A stretch of DNA of 64,000 nt from Enoplolaimus lenunculus (Eukaryota > Nematoda > Enoplea > Enoplida > Thoracostomopsidae): the NCBI GenBank assembly GCA_030248215.1, contig JASANG010000694.1, positions 209,967 to 273,966 of the forward strand. The letters run 5' to 3'. Made by a program: the position numbers and the translations under genes. Numbering within the stretch: position 1 is the first letter of the stretch; every line of letters begins with the position of its first letter. Shown here in pieces: positions 23,700 through 34,200 of the stretch. The notes beneath the pieces are model-generated. The model ran no database searches. It was given only the letters and a program-made list of their open reading frames with translations, and had not been told where the DNA came from.

Positions 23700-24890
23700 T
23701 GGAAAATTTTCATTAGGAATTATTATCCCCAAATCAGGAATAGAGTTTGCGTTAGATATTTTTTCAGTTCTCCCTTGATTACAAAGATATATTCAAGGAT
23801 TTGAATGACCTATATGTAATACAGAATTTATTTAAAGCTATATTAATCTGATTTTGATCAGCATACAACTACCTAAGCTATATCCAGCGATGCAATATCA
23901 GTATCGTTAAATTCGAAAAAACAAAGGACATTTTCTTATCGTTCGCAAAATATTTGACATAAAAAATTCACATTACTTTCTCAGTCATTGATTAGAACGC
24001 AAGAAAAGCCACAAAGCAGATGTGACTTCTGAATTCTCGTCGTCTATGAGGACAAACTTGTTTCGATCATGCAGATAACAGCTAGCCAATATAGAAGGTT
24101 CCGCGAACCCCAGTATTCTCTAGCTTTTGATTGTAGTCGAACGACCACTTTAAAAAACCAAACTGATCATCAGATGACGATTTTATGTACAAGTAAATGC
24201 TCAGAAATTAACTTTTTCACGACTGTTTAAAAAACCAAACTTAACGATGGTTTTATATATTAACAAGGTCACTTTTCTATAATAAACTTCAGATTTTGAG
24301 CTGTTTTGCGTCCAGTTACTTTACAAGCAGCAAATAAATTGGTTCTGTAACCACATGGGATGAATTTTGAAGCACATATTGCGGAATATTTTAGTTCTGA
24401 AGCCGTACTTTTGTTTTAAATTTAAAAGAGCTTTCACAACAGCTTCACAATTCACAGTGACGTTTATTATTAACTTCAGCAATGTTCTCACGATGATATA
24501 AATCTAAAGAAATCCTGTTATCGACAATAAATTCCGATGTAAAAATTGATTGACAAGATAATAGCCTTATCAATGTTAAAATTTATTCGTCTTCTACAGA
24601 TTTAATTGACAAAAAAGTGAAAATTTTAACTTAAAACGTATTGAAACCTAAAAACTTGATGGCTGGGATGCGGCTATAATAATGTACTATTAAAGCCACC
24701 ATTATTTTAACGGTAGTAGCAACTGTGCAACCCTATAATTTCAACTTGTCAACAGTTATTTACTTAGCTAGGCTAAGTTAGCTGAACATAATTTTGTGAA
24801 ACTCGTTGTCAACACTGACTGTTTATTACAGATCAGGTCAACAGTGTGTGGTATAACAGTGTGCAACTCTTGGGATCTTGCATGGTACAA
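23700..24890. other. Intergenic, nothing recognised
   Basis: AT-rich sequence upstream of TMEM230. No exon, repeat or RNA was recognised. A 5' untranslated exon could lie here unseen. Confidence 0.4.
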
Positions 24891-24892
24891 AA

Positions 24893-24995
24893 TGTACCTA
24901 CGGCGTTGCGTTTTTGGCAGTGCCATGGCTCGCACGAGTTGTACCCAACTAAATGAGAGGTGGTATTCCAAAACGCAACGCGTGCCATGTACATT
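24893..24995. repeat. Imperfect hairpin
   Basis: GCGTTGCGTTTTTGG at 24903-24917 pairs with CCAAAACGCAACGCG at 24968-24982. Outer bases around AATGTAC extend the stem to about 28 bp, with a loop near 50 nt. It may be a small palindromic element or simply a chance structure. Confidence 0.4.
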
Positions 24996-25234
24996 CCTTT
25001 CTACATACAATGCGCCTAATTGCCTACTCTTGTTGAAGTATGCATCATCCACTCTTAATCAGATATAACAGATTTATCGTTTCATCATGGTGTAATCAGT
25101 TACTGCTACTGCTTTGCAAATAATCTTGCACCTTAACACTAAACCTAGCTCTTAACAGTATACGACGTAAAACTAGTAAAATGTATGTATATAATGATGT
25201 ACGCCTGCATATAAGCAAGTCATAAGTTTGAAGA

Positions 25235-26361
25235 ATGAGGCGGAATCTGGTATATGCAGTAAACGATGCATCGTCTCGTTCAAGTTACGGTGACCAAAAC
25301 GTAATGGCATCCGCAAGTTCGTCAGTTCGCTATGAAAAACTGCGGCACGACGAAGGGTTTTCTGAAATTCAGGTTTCGTATTCTTTCATGTTACGGGAAA
25401 AACTACTCTGTTAGAGTATATAGGCTATCAAGCCTTAGTCACCTCGTTTATGCCAATGCAAGATAATTAACATGAAAAATGATAAAGTTGTGAAACACCT
25501 ATATAGTGAAAGTATAATTATATCACGAGTGTATTCTTTTAGAGGCAAACTTTTCCCAGTTGCAAAACCACATTTCGCGTTTGCAAAATTAGGCTGCTCA
25601 GACACTATCATTTTGTATGAAGCAGATATATGTACATTTGTATTTGCTTGGTTATTCCCTTTTGTCTGTGTGTACTCGAGGGTTACGATTAATGTGACTT
25701 AATATAGTTTTTGTTTCAGTTTCGGTCTCCGCCACCAAAAATTCCGTGGCGAGCAATTGGTCTTGCTGCGACATTATTTCTTCTGGGCGCCGGCCTTATC
25801 ATCATTGGATCCCTATTGCTAGGCGGAGTTATTGACTCACATGTTAGTTTTGCTATTTTTTGTTGGCATGTATGGCGTTCTTTATCTTGATACTTTACCA
25901 GCGAAGGACATATACTGTAGGTAACCTTACAGTTATAAGTTTCGTGGGATATATGAACATGCAAACATTGAGCTAGAGCACTGTGGATTCTTAGTTCTGA
26001 TCAACTCGGTATCTTAAAATAACTGAACTGAGCACAATAAAATGGAGAAAGTAATGTAATTTAACCGTCCACCATGCGTAATTTGGTTAATTAAAATCAT
26101 TGCGTGCGAACACTTAGCGTTAGCTGAAAGCATTTGGCCACATCGCAGTGTAGTTTGAAAAACAGATAATGCATGAAGTGCTCTTATGGTATGCGCTCTT
26201 TAACCATAATGATTTCTTTTTAGTACAGCGATCGAACATGGCCGGTGTTAATATTGGGAGCCATTGTGTTTGTGCCCGGGTTTTACCATGTTCGAATAGC
26301 GTACTATGCTTTCAAGGGATACCAAGGATATTCTTTTGATGACATTCCTGATTTTGACTGA
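25235..26361 (+). CDS. TMEM230: Transmembrane protein 230 (3 exons)
   Basis: A small protein with two membrane helices (DUF872/TMEM230 family). In animals it sits in endosomal, secretory and synaptic vesicle membranes and is linked to vesicle traffic. Exons are 25235-25372, 25720-25842 and 26224-26361. All are phase 0 with GT-AG borders and give 132 residues (human 120). The N-terminus is polar and not conserved. PPPKIPW leads into helix 1 (about 58-84, rich in L, G and I, with IIIGSLLL). Helix 2 (about 94-113) starts [11 protein letters not shown], followed by the family signature [20 protein letters not shown] and the acidic end DDIPDFD. The ATG at 25235 opens the only frame that joins the conserved part. 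A TTAGGC MITE begins 65 bp after the stop. Identity is firm; cellular role is by family. Confidence 0.95.
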
Positions 26362-26425
26362 AGTTGTGATCTTAAATTTTAATATTGTTTAGCTTCGCAT
26401 TTTGTATTATTTTTATAGTTCATAA

Positions 26426-26586
26426 GGCCCATGTATAGAACAAGGCGGGCTGTAATAGAGTAAGCGTCAGCTTTAGACTATTTTTTTGCTTCGGCTTAGG
26501 CTTAGGTATGGGCTCATTCTTACGCTTAGCCTTAGGCTTAGGAATATGTTTATGCTATTGTTCCGACCCTGTTCTATACATTGGCC
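26426..26586. mobile_element. TTAGGC-word MITE, complete
   Basis: A 161-bp element. It begins GGCCCATGTATAGAACA and ends with the inverse, TGTTCTATACATTGGCC. The flanks are GTTCATAA (26418-26425) and GTTCACAA (26587-26594), a 7/8 match consistent with an 8-bp target duplication. The interior is degenerate GCTTAGGCTTAGG words plus the conserved line TGTAATAGAGTAAGCGTCAG. No coding capacity. Confidence 0.75.
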
Positions 26587-26589
26587 GTT

Positions 26590-27217
26590 CACAATATAAT
26601 GTTTTGGTCGATGACGGGTATTTAATACTAATTTTTTTGCAAAAGAATATTTAAAATAATGTTGGTTGCGTATACTAACTGAGTTTGTCTGAAATTAAGG
26701 TTTCCGTTCGACAACGCAGCATTTTGCACTACTGGGATTGAAAGACCACGTTAATTAATGTTCGCCTGGTATAAGTTTTTACCTTATCAGAATTCGCTGA
26801 AACGTTAAGCTAGAGTGTTTGTTATAATGTTGACTCTTTCGAAGCTAAGAAAAATGGCAACGTGATTCACGCAATAAAGAATCACACAAACGGTCACGTG
26901 CATATGTAGAATATCGCTGATTTGATTACGTACTCAGTGGCATGCTTCTGAATTTGGAATAAAATGGGACATAAATGCAAATTTTTGAGCTAGATTGGAG
27001 CAAAAATATCGAAACTTAAGCTTCTCGGAAGAGATTAAATGTCCACAATGTTCATTTTGAACAATATGATATTGTTATACATTAAACGGTATGCAGTATT
27101 GGTGTTGGTTCTTTCGAGAGTGTATTAGGCAAGCTTACTGGGTTAGAATGGAAACGGATAAATATTCACTTGGCTATTATAAAATTACGAAGAAATATAG
27201 TGTATGCAATGACATTT
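26590..27217. other. Intergenic, nothing recognised
   Basis: AT-rich spacer between MITEs, with no gene, RNA or repeat signal that I can support. Confidence 0.4.
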
Positions 27218-27225
27218 AAATTTTG

Positions 27226-27639
27226 GGCCCATGTTACTATAAAGGCCGTCCCAATTTCCCGGGACACAAATATACCCGGTGCGCACAATTATGCGCTCCT
27301 GTTTCCATATGCACAGGCAGATATATTTACGTAGGATATATACCCACTGTTCCATCTGTCCAGTTTGTCCAAACTGTCCCATCTGTCACCGCTGTCAAAT
27401 CTGTCCAACTGTACCATCTGTCCCATATGTCCCAACTATCCCAAGTGTCCCAACTATTCCATCTTTCCCAACTGTCCCATCTGTCCAAACTGTCCCATCT
27501 GTCTCATCTGTCCCGCTGTCAAAATTATATTTTTTGAATGTACTCCTGGTACATTGCTGTCCCGGGAAAATGGGACGGGTACTCTTAGTATATTTCTGTC
27601 CCGGGAAAATGGGACGGCCTTTTTAAAGTAACATTGGCC
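27226..27639. mobile_element. GGGACAG-word MITE, complete
   Basis: Left end GGCCCATGTTACTATAAAGG and right end TTTAAAGTAACATTGGCC are inverted repeats, extended inward by GGCCGTCCCA and CCCGGGACA lines. The core at 27340-27530 is a minisatellite of words like CTGTCCCAT and CTGTCCAAA. The outermost GGCC(C/A)ATGT matches the TTAGGC family exactly, although the core word differs. AAATTTTG occurs just left of the element, and again on the right but offset by five bases. Confidence 0.7.
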
Positions 27640-28163
27640 AAATTAAATTTTGCATCAATACTCTATATTTTATAATCAATCAATCCGTCATTGTTATTAA
27701 AAAGTTGAATGATTCTCAAATTTCCAAGTATACCTGTCCGAACTGAGTCTGACGTCACTCCCAATTCCGCCCCACATGGATCCGCTAGTGCCCGCTTTCT
27801 CACAAGACTGCAATATAGTATGCTTAAATTTTAAACTAATTTTTTGCGTGGGATGGGTGTAAGCATCTGAGGAGGCTTAAACTTAGAATATGTTTTGGTT
27901 GTTTATATTGGTCCAAATTTTCAAACCCGAATAGTCTTTAGTATCTCGGACCAAGGTGCCATTTTTGTCCTAAATCTTACTGATGATTTCAGTTAAATTT
28001 AATTTTTAAGTAAGACTAATGACGAATATATACTTTCACTTTTTGTGATCTTTATATGACACTACTGCGGAACCAAGTGTATTTCAAACAGTTCATAAAT
28101 GTATATTTTTCATGTATATGTGTGAAACAGCAACGGGCTGAGGTGAATTGCACCGTTTTTGTG

Positions 28164-28165
<2 letters not shown>
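27640..28165. other. Intergenic, one decayed TTAGGC relic
   Basis: Around 27800-27930 a line with GCTTAAATTTTAAACTAATTTTTTGC and GGCTTAAACTTAGAATATG resembles the TTAGGC MITEs with most words lost. Nothing else is recognised. Confidence 0.35.

Positions 28166-28235
<70 letters not shown>
28166..28235. repeat. (TA)n microsatellite
   Basis: About 35 uninterrupted TA dinucleotides. The open frames across it are artefacts of the repeat. Confidence 0.95.
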
Positions 28236-28238
<3 letters not shown>

Positions 28239-28730
28239 TTATGTTTTAAATATACTTTTGATTCAAAATAAAAAACAGCTACTTTTACCGACCTTACATG
28301 CCCTTATTTATTTATTCTGCGTTCAAAACAATCGTGTAACTTTAGTGCATAGATGTGATTCGCTCGATTTACGTAACAAAAACTTCTTATCAGCAACTTT
28401 CAAAACAAACCATTGAGTAAATTTTAACGCCGGACAATATTGCACATTACATCCATCATCGTTGTAACTAGGTTGTTTGCCGATGGGTGATCAGTGAATC
28501 AAAACATTACAAAATCTTAGTTAAGAACTTTAAGAACTTAAGAGCGCATAAATCGCAGATTTCTTTACGGTTGCTTTGCAATTTGTCTTAAGACCTCTTT
28601 CAGAAAGCTGCAAACATATTGCTTCACGCGAAAGAAAAATATAACCTCTTGATGAACGCGAACTTTAATGTCAGCAAATGGAATACCATACATTATGACT
28701 GTCTTGCATAACGCCATAAATATTTTTCAT
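28236..28730. other. Intergenic, nothing recognised
   Basis: AT-rich sequence between the microsatellite and repeat R, without a recognisable feature. Confidence 0.4.
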
Positions 28731-29101
28731 TCACGTTATGCGTGCGCTAATGTAAAGTTTGTCCAACCACCTGGTAGGGATCTATGTACAAATCGAAGCT
28801 GCAACGCAACTAGCGTGTCGGTACAATTTTGTGCGGTACGTAGACACTACTAATTGTCCGGACACTGTCCGAAGGGAGTCGAACAAAAGGTGAAAAATTA
28901 CGCAAAATCAATAAGTATATATGTGGCTGTGTTGTTATGTATGGTTTCGATGCTATATGAACACCGTGCAACATGTCTGTACGTCCTCGATAGGGACTTC
29001 CGGATATTATAATGGTCTCGTAATCGAGTGTGTTAAAACGACGTCGGGCCTTACTCAGACCCAGACATTTTTTTGCAGTCGCTCGTGTAGTATAACGTGG
29101 A
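28731..29101. repeat. Repeat R, copy 2, uninterrupted
   Basis: This copy matches 18176-18366 plus 18801-18976 and so shows the state before the MITE insertion in copy 1. The ends are not inverted repeats as far as I can see, and the family is not recognised. Confidence 0.65.
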
Positions 29102-29229
29102 TGTTCAATTATCTGGTTTTAAGTTTCTTATGAAAATTTTAAGCGAGTACAGGATCAAAAATTTTAACCAGCGCTTTGACATCCTTTACTCGCGGGTATA
29201 TATACCCGCGCATAATTTTCTTATCCGTA

Positions 29230-29404
29230 ACAGGGCCGGATCGTATTCCGGCGGAGTTGTAATAGAGTCTAGTTTTTAGGATACCTTTTTTGCTTAGGCT
29301 TAAGACTTAGGCTTAGGAATAAGCTCATCCTTACGCTTTGGCTTAGGCTTTAGGCTAAGGCTTAGGAATATGCTTATACTACTGTTCAGGAATTGTCTGT
29401 GGGC
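29230..29404. mobile_element. TTAGGC-word MITE, worn ends
   Basis: Contains GTTGTAATAGAGTC, then GCTTAGGCTTAAGACTTAGG and GGCTTAGGCTTTAGGC words, ending CTGTTCAGGAATTGTCTGTGGGCC. It aligns with 26426-26586. Confidence 0.6.
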
Positions 29405-29676
29405 CCCAATGTTTATTTGGCCTCTGCCCACTTCCAAAAATGGTGAGTCATATTGACTCTACGAAATATGCTCTACGGGACTACGCAAACCGAATCAAAT
29501 TCGACTCCGCCAGAGTCAAACCTGCGAGTCAGCAGCAATTTGATATATTTCTTAATATTCATACCGCGGAGATTGTCGCATTCTATATTTAAGATTGAGC
29601 AAAAAATTAGTGTAAAGCATAATCTTACTCAGTTGCAGTAGTATTAATAGACACGATTGACGTGATGTGTGCTACT

Positions 29677-30737
29677 ACCAGTCGTAGTGGGACTACATTT
29701 ATTGAGCGAAGCTCGAACACACGTGAGAAATTAAGGTGATATGCAAATTAGTTATTAGCTAACAATTCATTTATCGGTTTTGGAGGTTTGTAAGCAATTT
29801 CCTCAGATTCCTCGCACCCAAAACCCCTTCAACCACCCTAATAATTATTGGAATAATTTAAAAAGTCCTAATTTTAGCTAACTATTCGATAATCCCTTTT
29901 AAAGGTTTGTAGACAATTTATTCAGGTTTCTCGCACCTGAAAACCCATTATTGCTGAAATTAGATTGCTTGTAACCCTAATAATTAGTGAAACATTGTAA
30001 AAGCGCCTAATTTAGGCTTATCAATTATGCTTACATGCAAATTATCTATTAGCTAACTACTCAATTATCGGTTTTTCACGTTTGTAAACAATTTACTCAG
30101 ATTCCTCGCACCAAAAAACCTTCAGTAAACCCTAATAATTATTGAAATAATTTAAAAAGTCCTAATTTTGTCCTGACAATTAAGCTAATATGCAAATTAG
30201 CTAACAATTCAATTATCGGTTTTGGATGTTTGTAAACAATTTATTTAAATTTCTCGCACCTAAAAACCCTTTAGTGCTGAAATCATATTGCTTCTTTAGT
30301 TAAATATTGTAAAAAGTCCTAATTTAGGCTTATAAACTATGCTAATATGCAAATTATCTATTAGCTAACTGCTCAATTATCGGTTTTGGAGATTTGTAAA
30401 CAGTCTACACAGATTCTTCGCACCCAAAAAGCTGTTAATGCTAAAATTAGATTGCTTCTAACTGTAATAATTAGTGTAATATTGTCGAAAGTCATAATTT
30501 AGGCTTAATTAATTATGCAAATTAGCCTGTAGCTAATAAACGACGTAAAATTTTAAAACCCCAATGCGAGGTTAACACCCCAGGATAATTGGCTTTCAAA
30601 CAAAAAAAGTTTATCAAAATCGGTTCAGCCGTTCCTGAGATTCTTGTCGGACGGACATCCACCTTTCGACCCCCAAGTACAAAACATAAAACGCTTCGCA
30701 AAACTCCGAGCTTCGCTCGGAGTTTCGCTTCGCTCAA
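29677..30737. mobile_element. CGAAGC-ended element with internal ~155-bp satellite
   Basis: The left end contains ATTTATTGAGCGAAGCTCG and the right end CTCCGAGCTTCGCTCGGAG then TTTCGCTTCGCTCAA, giving palindromic, inverted termini. Between them (about 29730-30540) five degenerate units of roughly 155 bp each carry TTATCGGTTTT, GTTTGTAAACAATTTA, TCGCACC and GTCCTAATTT lines. The segment AAAATCGGTTCAGCCGTTCC precedes the right end. No coding frame. A short relative at 47750-48009 lacks the array. Confidence 0.7.
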
Positions 30738-30802
30738 TAAACACCAAACTTACGACTTGATAGTGTAAGTTGTTGCTTGATTTTCATGACAATGAGTTAC
30801 TG

Positions 30803-31150
30803 CAGTGACCATAAAAAGGGGTTACAATTTTGAGTGTCAATCAATAAAAGCCCATAAGTTTTACTTAGGGTCCATAAAAATACCAAAGTAGAATGTCCTA
30901 CACCTTATAGTACTCGTATATAAGCTATATTAAATCCAGACAAATGATTAACGGTCACGGTAATCAACAAAAATGCTTCAGAGAAGAATTGTTCTACCCT
31001 AAAAAAGAATAAACAAAGGTACTGGATCCAATTATGAGATGAATTAAAATTAAACAGTCCATAACCGCGCAACAAACGGAGGAGTATACCCTTAGAGGCA
31101 AAATAAGTATCAGGACAACACCCTCTCTTATTCGGTTCTCAACTGTACTG
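30803..31150. mobile_element. CAGTGACC-ended MITE, diverged
   Basis: CAGTGACCATAAAAAGGGG at the left and CCCTCTCTTATTCGGTTCTC at the right align with the insertion at 18367-18800, as does TTTTGAGTGTCAATCAATA. The terminal repeats are decayed. Confidence 0.5.
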
Positions 31151-31194
31151 ATTTCTTCTATTTACCTATATACTCGAGATAAAATCAGGTTTTT

Positions 31195-31200
31195 TTTATT
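31195..31200 (-). terminator. Possible polyadenylation signal of vezatin
   Basis: AATAAA on the minus strand about 45 nt past the vezatin stop codon. The sequence is AT-rich, so the hexamer could be chance. Confidence 0.4.
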
Positions 31201-31244
31201 TTATAACATAAATAAAAATAGGCGCACGTATTCGCTTAATGCCA

Positions 31245-34200
31245 TCAGTCATAAGACTCTTCAACACTTGAAGTCTCTGCTTCAAAATATTCGTGCGTCC
31301 GATGTAATGTAGCAGCCGTCAGCAAGGTAGAGAGTTCAGACATGAAATTTGAACCAGATTCATCGCGCGAGTAATTTCTGTCATACGATTGTTCCACGCC
31401 ATTAATGACTGGGTTCTCTTTATGCTTGCTGCATGTTTCTTCACTATCGTTTCGTTCCAAGATTACAGATCGTGTATCTGAATTTCAACAGCAAGCGTCA
31501 TGATCCAAAATGCCTAGTTTAGTCATTGGCTAGGTATGAGAGACACAACTGACGTCGGTCAAAGTCTATTTTCGAGTTAATGCTAGTTCAAAAATTTTTA
31601 TAATTAAAAAAATTAACAAAATCGAACATACATAGTTATTATAATTCATTGTCAGAAAACAGACCTAAATTTAGAGATCGAAGGTTTCTATAAACATACG
31701 CGTTTTTCAGTCGAGTTTTTATCTCACTGTACAATCAGGACTAGCTGATCAAAAACATTCCGAATTCTTGTAACATCGAGTCATCTGGCGCGCAGAAATC
31801 TTTACTGGAAATCCTACACTTAAGTAATTTCTAAGTTAAATATTACCTCTGCAACTACACAGCGGTAAAATTTCAACAAGCAAATTACAAACCACAAGCA
31901 TTATCAACACAGCGAATATCAATACAGTCAAATTTTATGTTTTAAAAACAATCTTGCAGCAAGTATAAACGTTCGTTTTTACAGCACGAGTACTTTAGCC
32001 TAATATAATAACAATGTTTACAATGTCGATGGGAAATGTTTCAACAGTATATATTTTCTCACCGAAATCAAAACGTTCCTTGCGAGATGAAAACGAATAA
32101 ACAAGCTTCGATAAACTTGTTACACTAAAAATCTACACCATGATAAACGCAAAAGAAACTGCACAGAGTGAAAAACCATCGAACAATAGCGCAGCAATCT
32201 ATTATTAAAAAAGTGTAAAAATTGCAGTTTATTCTGTTTTCGAAACTATTTATAAAAGCATCAACTTACACGAGACCTGTAGTTTTGTAGGACAGTGTAC
32301 GTGCCAAACGTTTACTACCTGTTTCCCTTTTACAGCTGTTGCTAAGAGATTCGGCCAACAAATCTTCGTAGGCCATTCGACGCTGTGCTGCGACCGCTCG
32401 TAATTCTCGTTCGTTCATTTCTTCCGATTTGTGTTTGAGAATAGTTTTCAGCTCCTTCAACAAGTTCTTTGTTTGTTCGTGAGTTTTCCGCTGCTGCTAA
32501 ACAATTACAAAGATTTCACAAAAAAACGATGCAAAATAGGATACAGGGGTTAAAAATTTTGTGTTTTATCGCAGATTCCGATCTGTAACACTGATTCATT
32601 CGTATGGCTGTCATAAAATATCTTTTAAATTTAACAATCTGAAATGTTAAAATTTTGCCACAGCATAACAAAAAATCTTTATAGCTCTAATTCTTGTGAT
32701 TCATGACCTAGTGTGTTGTAGCCATTATCTGTAAAAACTAACCTGAAGTTCGGCTGATGTCGATAAGCATTCGCTGTCTCCTTTTCTGTTTTCTTCCTTG
32801 TCCTCTTCAACATATGCTTCAAAGACTTGATCCACAACAAAAGGCTCATACATGTCGTCTATTACTGGAAATGTTTCTTCAATACCGTTATTCGGTTTAA
32901 CTTCATTTGTCCCCGGAATTTTCATATCTGAAACATTAAATGTGGCGCGCGCAATACTTGTCGTGCTTCGCTGTCCGAATAGCACCGCAAGGCAAAAAAT
33001 AGGGTTTATTAATACATTCGGTTGCGGCGATAACTGGTCCCATATAGTATTTAGCATACAAAGCCACACTTCGCTTTCAGGCATTAAAATAAAAGTGTAG
33101 GGCCACCCGAATTGAAAAATGGACAAATATTATTACTATTATTATTATTATTATTATGAAATGATTTATGGAAACGCTATACCGGCGAAAAGTTACGCGC
33201 CATTTGTTGACAATAATTTGCGTTGAGTGCACCTCGTGCGTACAGTCTTACACTATAAAATTTTGCAAAAATTTCGATCTGTGTAAGCAAATCGACTTGA
33301 TGTTAGTAAAATAAATTACTAATTTTAAATTTATCTTTATACTTTTCAAAATCAAGCGGTGTAAGGATGGCGCTATACTTTTGATGACGTCCGGCGCTGA
33401 ACTTCACCCTGCGGTATTATACGTGATGGACCGCACCGAACGGCGATGGACGGCACAGTACGGCGCCGCACGACAAAGATAGCGTCACCCTTAAATGACT
33501 CAATCTTAATCTTTGTTTATTCAATTTGAACCTTTTAGAACAAGGCCCGTTAAAGCAACCTAAGTATTGTGCTGGGGAGCTGAAATTCAAATATTAAGCC
33601 TCTAATTCAGATATTAAGCGTCTAGAAGCAAAAGCAAAAAAACATCACTCACTGGGCTCCTCGACAAACGATTTCTTGCAGTCATCAATGCACATAAGAC
33701 AAGCTTTCAGCTGATGTTCTAATTTCAAAACATCTGATTCGTAACAAGTGATATCGTCTAGATTGTCTGTGTTGTTTTCGCAATCTTTCAATGCTGCTTC
33801 CAGGGTCTCAGCACAAAAACACAATAAAAACAACGTTTACATACTAGGTTATTCAGCCAGACGTTATGTTTACCTCATTTTAATCACGCATCGCCGGCGA
33901 AAATTAAGGCGCGGTGTCCACGGGCCAACAACTTAAATTTACTACGGTTTCCATGTTTTGGTCAAATTTTGAACCAGCCCTGCCAAAAATTTGTTTTTCG
34001 GATATTCTGACGAAAATCGCGGTTTCGGGTATTTTCAGGTAGAGTACACCAAGTTTATAACAGGGCGTACAGAAAAATTAGCATAAAACAGTTTTTCGCT
34101 GCTTCGACCGCAGATTTTATCAAAGTTGCTGTCATATAAAAAGATATACACTATGAATCTAAAAACTGTTAAAACAATGTTTAGAAACTAAAAAACAATT

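Noticed and set aside
24768-25068. Open frames on both strands upstream of TMEM230
   Set aside because: They overlap a hairpin, mirror each other, and neither shows a known domain nor links in phase to TMEM230 exon 1.
28056-28416. Frames with long IYIYIY tracts
   Set aside because: Translation of the (TA)n microsatellite.
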